Shown here: one piece after another, positions 1-12,479 of the stretch | Numbering within the stretch: position 1 is the first letter of the stretch | How the letters are laid out: each line of letters opens with the position of its first letter | Source of the DNA: Sipunculus nudus | Taxonomy: Eukaryota > Annelida > Sipuncula > Golfingiida > Sipunculidae | NCBI GenBank assembly: GCA_026874595.1 | Contig: CM049306.1 | Span: forward strand, 37,154,019-37,218,018 | Reading direction: 5' to 3' | Length of the DNA stretch: 64,000 nt | Program-made: the position numbers and the translations under genes | The notes under the pieces: model-generated | The model's database searches: none | Seen by the model: the letters and a program-made list of their open reading frames with translations, nothing else | What the model was told of the DNA's origin: nothing

Positions 1-1848
1 CATAGTTAACATGTTAGTTTCAAAGGAAGTTTAGCTTTACATACTTAAAACATTAATACCTATTTGAAGTTGGTTATTCATACTTTTACACTTTTTCTTT
101 GTTTTATTATTTTTTATTGGCACATAATGATTCAACGCTGTTTTCTAATAAATTATATTCAAAGAATATTTAGAAAATATTTAGGCAATGTATATAGCCT
201 ATGACCCAAGTGACGGAATGTGTACATTCGGTTACACAAGCCATACAATATTGAAAGGAAGTAAAGGTGGACAAAATATAAAATAGCAAATGAATAATAG
301 TGCTCAGTCAAAGCAGTTAAAAGATTCAAACATAAAATATTGTTTGAAACTACTAACAGGAATTAAACATATTCAAATAAGTTAAGGAAACAGAATCCTG
401 GACAAGATAGACATAATTTATATTCTTTGTTGAGTTGAACATGTTATTCGTATCCTCTTAAACTGTGAACATATGCTTAACTATTATTAAACCTGACTAC
501 TTAAATTTTTCATTTTGAAAACTGATATCGGTGATGTTATATTTCTACACTTTATTTACAAACAAAAATTGATTTTAAGTTAATAGAGCACAATATATTG
601 TATTAAACAAGTCAATCTGAGACTCAACATTTGTACAACAAAATTATTGGAATCAAAGTTTATTTTTTCACTTTAACCTCAAATTATATATTTGAGGTAA
701 GTGGTGGAACATAATCCACTAATTATCTCCACTAAGGAGGTTATGTTTTTACCGGTTTTGGTTTGTTTTCTATTTGTTTGTTTGTCTGTTAGTTTATTCA
801 CGTATTTGATGACTTTTTAGGATAGCTCGGCAATAGTACAAGGAACAATTTAATAAAACACAATCAGGGGGAGATCCGAATCCCCATCTGGATCCAGGAT
901 TTTTTAAAGGAAAAATGCTGCATTTCTGACAATGCCAAGTAACCAGGTGCCTTATCGGTCGGCGCTCTCTGGATGCTTTTCTATTGTGACACTATTTGCG
1001 AAGTTAAAATATATTGTTCAACAAATCTCCTTTATCGTGTTTTCTCAGCAATAATATTAGTATTAAGGTTCATTCAGTGAAATTATAATATATTTCATAT
1101 ATATAAACTAAACGTTCCCATAAAATTGCTCATTCAATTATGCGTCAACTGTTGAGGTACATATGTACTGGGATGTTCAGACACTAAGAACACAAGTCAT
1201 GCCAAATATATCGTTTCATTCTTTGCTGACCTTCAGCTGGACATAATTATTAACCCGTGATAACCCTTAAGATGACAGCTGTCAGTGTGTGTGACGCAGA
1301 ACATTAGGGAGCAAAACCTCCCAACCGTAAAGCTGACAACAGGTATGTTATTGCATCATGTACATTGGAATGAATTCTCGTGATCTGCTTGTGTACCACA
1401 TGAACCTTTTGATAAAGGTGATATTTGATAGGAGGAAGGCAGACTAGTTGTATGTGCAAAAACAGAGCTTTACGGATTCTATTTTTTCAACCGAGTTCCA
1501 CCGCCGCGTTCGTTTCGGAGAACTCTTCTTTGACCTCTGTCCCAATCTTTCTGTTACCCGGCATAATTATCGAGTCATATATGAGCTGGTGCCTAACAAA
1601 GAATGATACCGCCACCTATGCCTCCTTTTAGCCTTGTGTCCATTTGTATGTCATTTTGTAGTGACAATAGCCCATTTCTCAGGAGTGGTTTTATGTACTG
1701 TGCTAAAATTGTGCATGGCTTTAGATCTGTGATACCTCCATCTCGTTCTGAAAACGTGTTTTACCACCTGCAAACGCTTTTACGTGGCGTCCATCCGTGC
1801 GTTTGCATAAGATGAAAATCAATCGTATCCCAGTAGTGGTTCAATGTA
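1..1848. other. Noncoding AT-rich stretch
   Basis: No exon, RNA gene or mobile element could be supported here. Open frames are short, lack splice context and show no recognisable motif. A short segment near 880-900 contains a TGGATCC-type motif that recurs at 40.6 and 52.9 kb as part of a dispersed repeat. Confidence 0.4.
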
Positions 1849-1916
1849 GTAGGGCCCATCGCAGGGCGAGTTTTTACCAGCGAGGCGGGGGTCCTTTCAA
1901 CCTCTGCTTTGGATTA

Positions 1917-2010
1917 TGTGCGGGGCGGGGCGGGCTACATCTAAGAAAGTGCTGGGCGGGACGGGGCGGGCCGAAATAAAGTCTGTGCAGGGCGGGGCGG
2001 GCTGCGGGTA
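1917..2010. repeat. GC-box tandem repeat, about 3 x 32 bp
   Basis: Three imperfect units, each built around GGGGCGGGGCGGGC and separated by 15-20 bases of mixed sequence, stand out in AT-rich surroundings. Runs of G in sets of three to four could form G-quadruplexes and match Sp1-type GC boxes. No transcript start can be tied to it, so promoter function is only a possibility. Confidence 0.6.
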
Positions 2011-2774
2011 GATGACATCGCAGTCCAGTAAAACATGAACATAAATTATACTTTAAAAAAAAACTATCGTTTCAAAACATTGATATTTTTGTATAATTTT
2101 TTTTCAGATGTTGTAAAAAATTATATTAATTATAAATGTTAGTAAATTTTAATTTATTCCTGTTAAGCCCTTACACTGACTGACAGTTGTAACAAAAATA
2201 TGTTAATGTTACTTTCTTGGTATAACGTCAGTTTGTGTACCTTTTTTTACTACGCTCCCGAGGCAGCGGCAATCTTACTCTTCTAAAGAAGCTTCTGATT
2301 TTCCCGCTGCCTGCTTTGACCGTTAATGATGCACTTAAACACCAGGTGGTGTGCCTGTCTGTTGAAAAAAAAACTGCTGATGTAACTAGCAGCCAACCAA
2401 ATGCTAGTCTCACTCGACAGGCATCAGGCTCCGACCAGAAACCACGTGTAGGGCCATTCTCTCCGAGCTTGTGGCCTGTTCAACGGTTGCCGGGGCGATG
2501 AGCTGTCACTCAAAACGAAATGAACAACATTGGCTCCGTGTATTCCTCGCTTGGCTGGTAAACCGCTTTATCTTCCAGCACAGGGTCTCATCTGATTGGA
2601 CCAAAATGCAGTACTCCCCTCTGGTGTAGCGATTCAGGATACGAGGTCAAAACAAACAGCGCTAAGGATACAGGTAGTAAGCCTATAGGAAAAGCGCTGT
2701 GTTAAGAGCGTACTTTTTCCCTGGTATTGATATACTGCTACAACTTTCAATGAGAGTGAATGACACTGTTACAT

Positions 2775-3500
2775 GGTAATGAAAAAACCACGTTTTCGTG
2801 ACCATCATAGCATTCTGACCGAGATAATAGAAAAGAATGCTTCAGAAACCTAGTAATGATAAAGCATGTTTTCTTGACCACTACAGCTTTCCGGTCGAGA
2901 TAATGGAAAAGAATCCTACCGTAACTTCATAACGATAACGAACCATCATGTTACAGTTACATAGGTAATGTATAAAAATGTTATAGGAACCACTGTGCCA
3001 TTCTGAGCGAGATGATGAAAAGAATGCCATCGGAAACTGGTAATGATAAAAAATATGACCGTGACCTGGAAATGATAGAACAATACCGGTACCTAGACAA
3101 TGTTAAAGAATGCCACTGGAAAATAGGTTATATGGAGATGTTCACCGTAAACTAGGCAATGTTAAAGACAAACACTGTAAGAGGGGCACAGAAATGGGTA
3201 CAGAAAATACCACTGTATTCTGTGTGACCATACGCAGTATGGCAGTGTCATCAAAATAAATGATAACATAGATCCTATTTTACCCTATAGTATATGACAG
3301 TACATGACGACACAGAGGTAAAGGATATGCACGTTTTAACTGTGAGATAGACAATGTAAGATGGGCATTAATACAGAAATTAGGGCTTTATTCTGTGTGA
3401 CCATACGTAGTACTTGAGTGTCATCAAATTACCTAATAACATAGATTGAATTTAACCTTAGTAATGACAGTACACAGTGGTAATTAAAGGACATGTGCGT
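2775..3500. repeat. Degenerate tandem repeats
   Basis: Two repeat sets are visible. From about 2775 to 3060 a unit of roughly 80-110 bp recurs three times; each contains a CATTCTGACCGAGATAATGG-like core followed by AAAAGAATGC. From about 3190 to 3500 a unit of about 170 bp occurs twice, recognisable by TATTCTGTGTGACCATACG at about 3215 and 3390 and by ATAACATAGAT downstream. Divergence between units is substantial, so the array is old. Confidence 0.55.
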
Positions 3501-3716
3501 TTTGGCTGTCAATTATTCAAACACGCATACGAATGCTGGTGTAAACAATGTACAGACAGTTCCTGGATTTCCAGATGTCGGGGTAAAAGTGAAGTTCTGT
3601 TTGTTTCTATTCACTGTGATCCTGACAAAATGTAACAAAACAATCAGACTTAACTGATGTAGTAAATTATTTTGTTGATGTGAAAATTCGGGATAATATA
3701 ATGCGTTAACCCTCAC

Positions 3717-3898
3717 CTAGAGAACCGTGCTGTTACTGTTCTCCTTGCAGCAGATATTTTTCATGCGTTCGGCGTAATCGTATTTGTTTTTTTTTCTGAC
3801 ATTTCTCCAGGCACACGGAACTCATGTTAAGACACGAGGCCTATATCCGGCAGGGCCTCTTCTGATCGTCTGATTCGTAATTAATTCTGCGTTCACAC
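3717..3898 (-). pseudogene. Decayed exon of the Cys-rich secreted gene family
   Basis: On the minus strand this segment follows a good acceptor (TTTATTTCAG) and ends at a GTGAGG donor. Its reading resembles exon 3 of the paralogs at 25.1 and 63.4 kb: one base before the first TGT codon, then a C-x2-M-x3-C block (SCLNMSSVCLEKC against TCDTMGEICQEQY), then an ICCK-x-NSNST-type end (paralogs have CC-x-SNSNTT and CC-x-SKTNTT). It carries an in-frame TAG after the first third, a one-base shift in a run of nine A, and a TAG at the exon end. Length is 182 nt against 190 nt in both paralogs. The homology is inferred from short blocks, but their order and spacing agree. Confidence 0.5.
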
Positions 3899-4285
3899 CT
3901 GAAATAAATCAAACGGACTTGATAATGATACCATGGGAAACAGCAATTAGTATTATACGAAATAAAGGATTTAACAGTGTGATTTACATCCAATGCTACC
4001 AGCCCTAGCATGAATTGCCACTGAATTAGAAATTATCATGAAAAGGGTACGCTTCCAATGATAAGAAGACGCTTTGTCACCGCTTTTCTCTTCATAGTGG
4101 ATAACGTTTAACTAGGATATTACAGATACATCCTTATTTCCAAATTTTACAAAGATCCTATAAAAATATCCCTTTCCATTACATAAATATATTACTATAT
4201 TTTGTAAGATAATCAAACGAATATTATTTTCAACGAAAATAAAATGGAAAATCTGTAGTATTGAATAATCATAATAATAACTCAC

Positions 4286-4427
4286 GTAGACTTTTAGTTA
4301 TACGCGGTCTTCTGAAGGGCCACCTGTGCGGCGTCCTACTCGGTAGTATCCTGCGTCCTACACGTCCAGCTGTGCATACGGAGAATACAGCAAAGATCAC
4401 GAGACAGCAAAACACAGCGCCTCTCAT
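4286..4427 (-). CDS. Signal-peptide exon of a basic secreted protein
   Basis: The minus strand has an ATG at 4427 opening 47 codons: a hydrophobic stretch of about 17 residues after MRGA (FCCLVIFAVFSVCTA), a likely cleavage after Ala20, then an Arg-rich segment (GRVGRRILPSRTP and onward). The exon ends in phase 1 at a consensus donor (C|GTGAGT). The decayed Cys-rich family exon lies about 390 bp further along the same strand. In the paralog at 25 kb the next exon starts in the phase this exon would require, so this may be exon 1 of that family; the linking exon was not found. The product is unknown. A basic peptide cleaved from a precursor is one possibility. Confidence 0.45.
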
Positions 4428-4889
4428 GATTTGTGCTTCCTGATAATATTAAAAATGAAATTCCAATCGACAAAATAATCTGACCGCTCCTATCCGTAGA
4501 GAAAGTATGTCTAATGTACGTATCCTGTCATATTAATATCCCAGCAAAACATATTTAAAACAGATAAACCAATATCGTACTAGATGAAAAAATAGAGCAT
4601 TGTCAATCTTTAACCAGTAAAGATCGCAGTAGCCAACATTAGGGAAAGAGAGAACGTCCAAAGCTGGTGGGTTTAGAATGGTTTGTAGGTTTATGTTGGG
4701 TCTTTGACTGCATATTCGACATTTGACTATATCTTACATAAAAACTCTATAGACCAATATTGAACAAAAAATATCGCAATAATTATTTAGATATATTTTT
4801 AATAAGTATAGCTATTCCATCGTTAAAAGCATTAATGAATTTATCTTCCTATAATCAAATCTATTTTTAATAGCATTATTATATGTTGT

Positions 4890-6120
4890 GGATTCATTCT
4901 TACTTAATCTTCATTTAAATAGGAGAGAAAAGCCAAAGAAACAAGACGACCAGAGATCACGTGCTTGTCGGAAGTTGGAAGACAGATAACTAGAACATGT
5001 CTTAAAGAAGACAAGTAGGAAGAAAATGAACCATAGTTTGTAGATTGAACCAATTTGGCAAAGTTACGATGGAAATAATGTGTTTTCATGACCTTCACCT
5101 TTTAAACTGTGGCCTGGAGAATGCTATATAACAGAGGCGAGAACCAGTAAGAAGGCTAAATTGATGACAACTGACACACAGGCAGACATATTGACAAAGT
5201 GGCAAAGCTGATATCAGTAAACTAGACTTAGTTATGCAGAAGACGAAGGTGAAAAATTAGCCAAAGTTTGTGAAGATAGGGCCAGAATTGACAAAGTTAT
5301 AAGGAAAATCACATTTTAAAATGTTTTAAGTGACAGACATACTGACTAAGTGACACAAAGTTGAAACCAGATGACTTGACCAAGTTATAAAGACCAAGAG
5401 AAAGTAAAAAAGCTATAGTTTATGTAATTAAGGTTTATTGCGTCTCGAGTGCAGCGTCCCCTAGAGGCTATATCCCGAAAATAAAAAATCACCTCGACAT
5501 ATTAGTATATGATATAAGATTTTAAAGTCTCAAAAGGATTCCTGCAAAACTGTACCATTTAGACTGCTTTATGTAAGACGCTAGAACCAGTAAGCAGGGG
5601 AAATGGAGAACAACGTACAAACAGACATACTGACAGATTGACACAAGATTGAGATATGATGGCAATACTATATTTTGTCGAAGACACAGAGGAAGAAAAA
5701 AGCTATAGTTCATGTAATTTAGGTTGACAGTTTCTGAGATATGACCAAAAAACATATGTTATAGTGTTTGGCATACAGCGCCCCCTAGCAGCTATTTTCA
5801 GAAGCTGAAAAATCAATTTCGAGATATTAGTGCACGACATAAGATGTATCAGTTTAAAAAGGATTCCTTCGAAACTGTAGCCTGTAGAATGCTAAAGTAA
5901 GACACAAGAACAAGCAAGAAGGCGAATTTGAAAACAACTGACAGACAAACAGACATACTGACAAAGTGAAACAAAGCTGAGACAAGATGACTAGACCAAG
6001 TTATGTTGAACACACAGGGAAGAAAATGAGCCCAAGGTTGTGAAGATAGGACCAATTTTGACAAAGTTATGATGAAAATAAACTTTCGAGGCTTTTTGAT
6101 GACCTTTACCTTGACCTATG
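4890..6120. repeat. Array of diverged repeat modules, roughly 200-330 bp each
   Basis: The blocks GACATACTGACAAAGTGACA, GACTAGACCAAGTTATG and AATTTTGACAAAGTTATGATG recur at about 4.9-5.1, 5.1-5.35, 5.35-5.5, 5.55-5.75 and 5.86-6.1 kb in the same order. Short open frames on the minus strand here are translations of the repeats and not genes. The array ends in a TGACCTTTACCTTGACC run common in invertebrate dispersed repeats. Confidence 0.5.
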
Positions 6121-6189
6121 ACCTATGTTGACCAAAAACAAAAGACTTCCAGAACTATTCTTCTCAGTATTTTTATTAAATATAAAAAT

Positions 6190-7290
6190 AAATTTGTATG
6201 GATGGACGCTGTGCATAAGTGGTTGCAGGTGACGCCACCAGTTTTGCCTATGATGAAGAGCTATGTGAGATCTGTACAAACGCAAAAGTTTGGCCCAATC
6301 GGTCAAACGGTTCCCGAGATATGAGCTTGGATGTCTGCAGAGTAAACATGAATGTAGGTGGCGCCACATTTCATAAAATCGAGAAACCTGTCCAGGATGT
6401 ATAAAGCTGCAAAATTTCAGGTGGATAAGTCACTGCTGAGATATGAATGATATTATCCCAAGGCAGATGAACAGATGGACGCTGTGCAAAAATGGTTGCA
6501 GGTGGCGCCACCATTTTTAGTGTATGTTATAAAGCTATCAAAGGGCTACATTTGTGCAAAATTTTTAGCCTGATCGTTCAAACGGTTCTCGAGATATGCG
6601 GGTTTATGTGTGGAAACAGACACACAAATGGACGCTGGGCAGCAAGGAAAGGTCAGAGGTCAACAAAAAATGAGGGTGCAGCAGTTCACATGTGACCTGA
6701 TGATAAACCCAATTCGCTTAAAATGCAAACCAAGTTTTTTCAAACAGTTGAATGATATAGTTCAAATAATCTGGGAATTCTGCATCTAAACATTGTGTCT
6801 AGACGTCTAGACCTCTAGACACATTGTCTAGACACCCCACCCCCCGAGCCAGGTCAGTTGCCATGGTGATGTCTGGACCCTGCCTGTTTGTACTTAGTGA
6901 CCTCATGACTTGGCTGCTGAAACTCAGCATATTGTCAAATCTGTTTTCAAATACAGAAAGCCTTTTTCAATTGGCTACAATGCTTTTTTTAAACTGTTTT
7001 TACCCAATCTATTCTTATAAAACTGGATGAACCTTACCATAGAATAATTCTTGTAAAGTTTAAACCAATCAGCTTAACAGTTTCATCATAAATCAGTGTA
7101 TAAGCTAGAAGAGTTTAAAATTACATTTTCTCTTGTAAAAAAACACATCAATGTAGGTGGCGCCACAAATACCTCAAAATCAGATATGACATATGTGACA
7201 AACATTGGTATAAAATTTGGTGATTACAGCTCTAGCCGTTTCAGGGATTTTAATTTTATTGTGCTTTTTTGGACAGATGACTAAGTTCAG
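6190..7290. repeat. Dispersed repeat modules with GGTGGCGCCAC motif
   Basis: The 11-mer palindrome-centred motif GGTGGCGCCAC occurs near 6357, 6503 and 7155, with a variant near 6230. Several are preceded by GGTTGCAGG or AATGTA and followed by a related stretch ending in a CGGTTC-CGAGATATG-like block. No conserved reading frame runs through the modules. They are probably fragments of one interspersed repeat family. Confidence 0.4.
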
Positions 7291-7559
7291 CCTCCTGTAA
7301 CTCGGCCAAAAATCTTAATACTGGAACCATTCGAACAAACTTGAGAGAGATTGTTCCAGGGATCTTTTCTGTGAAATATTGGACAATTAGGCTGGACAGT
7401 TTCATAGAAGACGATTTTTAAAGGTTTTTAAGCTTTTTCTTTATAAAATCTAAATTAATGCAGATACCCAATAATAAGCTCCAGGGCACCAAGTTTCACA
7501 TGTGACTAATTCTAACATGTAATTTGGAGCTGCTAGCTCCGAGGTTTTCCGACTTACAG

Positions 7560-7640
7560 CCATGGACGGCGGAAAGCCAGCCCTGGACGGCGGACGGCAG
7601 ACGGCTGACGGACGACGCTGCGCCATCGCACAAGCTCACA
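7560..7640. repeat. GACGG-rich dispersed repeat segment
   Basis: Short direct repeats of GGACGGC and GACGGAC followed by GACGCTGCGCCATCGCACAA form a GC-rich segment of a type widespread in bivalve genomes. That statement rests on general familiarity with such genomes and was not checked by a search. Confidence 0.4.
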
Positions 7641-7835
7641 GATTCGCTAAAAATCGACGTTTGATGGCAGGGAATATCTCAATATTCATTTTTACAGCAC
7701 ATTTTCATCGAGGAGAAATTTTAAGATGACTATATCAGAATAATATTACGTATAGTAGATTCTGATAAGAGCCCGGAGCCAGGTTAGCCACACGAATGCG
7801 GCTGTCTTGTGTAAAAGACTTAAGTATATATAGTA

Positions 7836-8186
7836 AGCCGAGTTTTGTGGCTCGAATAGGCTTGCTACTGAAGTCAGTGAAAGTGAAAGCCTATTCAATG
7901 GACAATGTTATAAAGTACCCGTTTTATATAAACAAGTAATCTATACAACTTGTGACATGTTGCAGACATTTTACATTCAACTAGTTTTTGATTAAATATC
8001 AAGTATAGTTTATCCTGCTGATTTCATTAGCCAACACTTACAAACCGTTTTCTTTCAGCAATAAGAGAAAAAATAACAAAACCTCAACATTTGTTTCGGG
8101 TATATTTAATTGAAATATATATATAAATATTGCATTAATTTTTTTTATCAACTCAGATAGAGCTCCACAAAACCGGCTAGCTACGG
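7836..8186. mobile_element. Candidate MITE with terminal inverted repeats
   Basis: The left end reads TAAGCCGAGTTTTGTGGCTC and the reverse complement of the right end reads TAGCCGGTTTTGTGGAGCTC, an imperfect terminal inverted repeat of about 20 bp bounding roughly 350 bp of noncoding DNA. No target-site duplication was established. Confidence 0.35.
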
Positions 8187-9469
8187 TTTAATGAAATATC
8201 GGCGGCGTCTGCTTATAAACTCGGCTAGGCCCACCTTGATCTTAACTCGGCTGGCGTCGGCGCAAAATGGCGGCTGAGCCGTGATCTAATTCTGATCCTC
8301 GTTCATTACGAGTTCAAACTTCATTCATCTGCATGAAGTCAGATATATCTCAACTGTGCTCCCTCCTAAATAAACCATTTTTCTTGATAGTGTTGAGGTA
8401 TAATGTTTTGATCGTGACTTTTCGGATTGTTTTATATCAATTTTACTCACAGTTTTTTAACCAATTTATGATAATATTTTGTGTAAGTTAGGGTAATAAC
8501 CAAAGAGCAATCCATTACAGATTTAACGTCTTGATCTTGATCCATGTCAAGTTTAAGGATTCTTAGCCATTCTGAGGAAATTTGTTTATTCCAGTTGAAA
8601 GCCGGAGGAATTCACTAATATTAGTAGGAGACCTCTTTCCAGATCACATGCGAATACCCTTGGGCTTGAAACATGACACCGATGTTTTTCTGTGTTAAAC
8701 ACATGAACAAAAATGGGATCATCAAATAATCGATATCAATCACAAATCAAAATTGTATGTTAATTTTGTTGTAGACTTCTTTGATTCGACATATCAAACG
8801 TATCCTTCCACGAAAAGGCGTCTCGTCAAGCGTCATATCAGCCGTCTCTCTTAAAGTATCTATTTTAGTACTTCATGTGATCAGCAGCTCCCATATAAAG
8901 CCGTTTGATATTAACTTGGTAACATGCATTATATTTGCTTTGAATTTAAGAAATCAGTCTAATCAGGCAGGGTATACATGGGGACGTTGAAATGGCCGAA
9001 TAAGCCACGGAGCTGTGCTCAGTTTGAAGTTAAATGGGCTTAATCACCTATAAAGTATGTTGAATTAACACGAAGATAGCTTCTTCCCTTTAAAATAAAT
9101 TTGTACCTGCCAATAAATTGCCCTGAAAGCGTTTGCTTACTCCTGCAAAGGATTGTTAATGGACATTATAAAGAGCAATATTATGCCTATTCTTTCGCAC
9201 TATCGATCAGTTCACTAATGCTTTATACAAAAGTTACTCAGTAATTCAGTATATAAAACAAGTAAAACACAACTTTGTAATGATTTTATTTGGAATACCA
9301 CGACCCAGCCAATGTTTTAGTCCGACCCTTGGATTAGCTGTTCAATTATGTCATGACTCCAAGGCCCCTGTTTACTTAGGGAAAAACGGTAACATACTTT
9401 GGCTATGCATTATCTCCGATACATCCTTCCTTTGACCAGAAATAAAAGTCTATTAACTTACCTTAATTA

Positions 9470-9990
9470 CTTTGTATAAAAAAAATAAATGACTGCGGTA
9501 TGGCCTTTCTTTGACTTTAAAAAACATTTGTGGAACAACCTTAATTTTGAATTAAAAAATAAATGACTGCGGAACGGCCTTACTTTGACTATAAATAAAT
9601 GTCTGCGGTAAGGCTTTACTTTGACTATGAATAAATGTCTGCGGTGCGACCTTACTTTGTCCATAAAACATATTGCTTCGCCTAAAAAGTATGGTCTTAT
9701 TTAAACAGAAAGTATAGTCTACAGTACGGCCATCATTACTTCATCAAGAATGAAAACGGCCTTACTTTGCCAAAGAATAATTGTCTTCAGTGCGGCTTTA
9801 CTTTGCCAAGGAAAAAATTGTCTTCAGTACGGCCATACTTCCTCAATGAGGAATTGTTTTCAGTACGGCTTTAGCCTTAATTTGTCAAGGTAGAGTTGTC
9901 TTCAGTAAGACTTAATTTTTCCTCAAGAAGAAATGTCTATCGGACGGTTTTACTTAGTCAAGTAATTGTCTGTCGCATGACTTCCTCAAG
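9470..9990. repeat. Degenerate minisatellite, about 35-70 bp units
   Basis: The phrase AAATGTCTGCGGTAAGGC-CTTACTTTGACTATGA recurs in drifting form about nine times (first as AATGACTGCGG, later as TTGTCTTCAGTACGGC). The repeated RRHLFIVKV-like peptide readable on the minus strand is a product of the repeat and is not called as a gene. Confidence 0.65.
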
Positions 9991-9999
9991 GAAGAATTG

Positions 10000-12060
10000 T
10001 CTACAGTTATCCACAGTAATGCCTCACTCTGACAAGAATGAAATGTTCTTACCCAGCAATAGCTGCACTGCATAGATATGAGATCTATCGGACAGTAGAG
10101 TAAAAGTCACGTCAGTAACTCTTATTTGATTTTATATTTTACACAGCAATTACGCTTTGTCTTAAATGTTAATATATAACGAACTAGTTGGGATTTATTG
10201 GTTTATTTGTACATTGTTGCATATAATTTCCATTTCTAAGTCGTTGATTATGCTCATCCTTTCTTTATAGGTGCAAGTTTTCGAATTCATGACGCAATAT
10301 TTTGGTAAAATCATCGTTATTCACTGCATTGTGTCTCTTCCAAAGGAAGATTATATTGATTTAAAAGGAAATAAATCTTCGGTTTGCAGAATATTCTGTG
10401 GTTGTCTTAATATCTGCGATTTTACATTTTCGAGCTTTATATTTTTTGGACCAACGTTCCCTTTCTTGGATTAGCATTATACAGAAATACACACCAATTA
10501 TATTATACATATAAATTATGATGCCACAGGTGAAACAAAGATCCGTAATCGTTAGACTTCAACAAGAACCAAAGGCAACCTCCAGAGATCTCAACGAAAA
10601 TTAGGTCCCAAACAGATGGGCAGACAGATGAGTCGTTAGCTGATAACAACAGAGAGATAAAAGATAATATCATGGTATACATGGTTGATATGCAAGGAGC
10701 ATGAAAACAAAACTGCATCTTGTACAAACTGAAAGACTTACAAAGACACAAAATCGTTACAGCTCGGAAAGCAAATGTTTTCATGTTAGTCAGCAAACAA
10801 AGGTTTGTTTTATCAGAAAATACGTTTATTGATGTGCCTTAATCACACACCAAGGTGAGTTTCAACAGAATTCTGTATGTTTAATAAATACCCTGTTCCG
10901 AAGCACTCAACTGAATGGTACAGAGCAATTAGCAATCCGCTCAAACCATATTCCAAATGGGAAAGTTTGTTTGCTAGTTTTAAGCAAATCGATGGTCAAA
11001 CACGACATCCAAAAGTCTAGGAGCATCAACAGTAAGCCATGGCCTTAGTGGCTCATGCCTTTCCGGTGGCTTGATGGTAGGAAAATGACATTAATGCGTG
11101 CTAATGTGAATCTTTGGAATGGCTTTTGGCTTTATTTTATTTTATTTTTTTGGACGGATTTATGTTCAGGTTAATAGGTTCATTGTTTCGTCAGTTGAGA
11201 TTGATTCAAAACTGCGCGCAGTGCACTGCAAATTGTCAACCTTTTGTCAAAGGTCTTTGCTATTCAAAAAAACCTCTTCCAGTTAGGGCTGGACTATGCT
11301 TCTGTGTCTCACTGCCCAAACATTCGCATAGGATGTAGATTTTTCTGTTCAGATCGGTCGCCCTGTTGTTTAAGGCATAGTATATGTCGATAAATTTGTT
11401 TTTTTTAATTTATCGGTGACGTCACAATTCATAGAAGCGAAATCACAATGCACCAATATCGTTGGCTACTTGTGTCATCAAAGGCTAAAATGTTAAAGTC
11501 AAAATCTATACAGGCTGAGGTCATACCTGTGGTTCCTAAAGTCTCAGTATTGTCAAACCCGCGTGGACATGTCTCTCCGGTCTCTTGGTAAGGTCACGTG
11601 TAGATTTTGTCAAAGGCAAACGAATTTCAGTATTTTATAATATATATTTATAATTTTTTCTTTTCAGCTTGTTTATTTTAATTAAACAATCAATAACTCT
11701 GGGGTCCGGAGCTGTTAGTCATAAAGAAACTAATTTTATTTTCTTGTTAGACTCTCAATCTTAAATATTCAACGTGCACAACGTTCTATCCTGATGGTGC
11801 TCTTAGAAAAAAAAAGGTTTCCATGTTAATAATTTAACCTAATCTAAGATATTTTATGTGGAGTTTGTGGCGTTTTTAACGACTAGCCTCTTTTCAAAGA
11901 TGTTCCTTCGCAAACAAAACAGAGTAAGTGTTGAAAACCAAGGCTTTCAGGAACGCAAGGGTAAGCGTCTGTGACGTTTGGATGCTCATTCGGACTCACG
12001 GTTCTGGGGAATAAGCGTCTGAACGGACGATCGGATTTCTGGTTGTAAGGAACAGCAGGC
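10000..12060. other. Noncoding stretch
   Basis: Nothing recognisable was found between the minisatellite and the MITE-like element at 12.07 kb. Open frames up to 97 codons exist but have no domain, no plausible splice partners and skewed composition. Confidence 0.35.
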
Positions 12061-12065
12061 TCATG

Positions 12066-12479
12066 TAGCAGTCATTAGTCCCATATACACACGTTTTTCT
12101 GGAGCGCTCTACATCGTTTAGCGCGCGCCAAGTCCCCCAAACGCGCCAGATTTCGTGGATTTTTGGTCTGAAACTACCTGTAAAGCGCGCTCCAGCAAGA
12201 CTCGGCTGTCATGCGACTAGGATTTTAGCCATGCGCGCAAGAGGGGATCCAGTTTAGACCGCGCCAGATTATAGTATTTATCTGCGTGTAAATGCAATGC
12301 AGATTCTAGGCCGGGCCAAGTGCAATGCGGCCTAATTTGACAGGGTAGCGCGCTCTGCATGGTCACTTGGTCCGTCACAGTGTAAACGCAAGTTAAAATG
12401 TAGCCCGCTCCACATTTTTCTGGACCGGTCTAGCGCGCGCCACATTTTCAAAGTGTAAATTGGGCTATTGACTATTGCC
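12066..12479. mobile_element. GC-rich MITE-like element
   Basis: The element is much more GC-rich than its surroundings, with several GCGCGC tracts. Its left end (TAGCAGTCATTAGTCCC) pairs with the reverse complement of the right end (GGCAATAGTCAATAGCCC), and TTTACAC-like sequence continues inwards from both ends, giving inverted termini of about 20-25 bp. There is no coding capacity, so it would depend on a transposase elsewhere. The superfamily cannot be assigned. Confidence 0.45.

Noticed and set aside
2228-2413. Minus-strand basic frame after a strong T9-CAACAG acceptor, as a 3' exon of the 4.3 kb signal exon
   Set aside because: Phase would fit, but there is no homology to the family exons and nothing else supports it.
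9467-9664. Repetitive RRHLFIVKV peptide on the minus strand
   Set aside because: Translation of a degenerate minisatellite; the frame follows repeat length and there is no gene context.
10503-10796. 97-codon minus-strand frame
   Set aside because: No recognisable motif and no paralog; hydrophobic residues follow T-richness.
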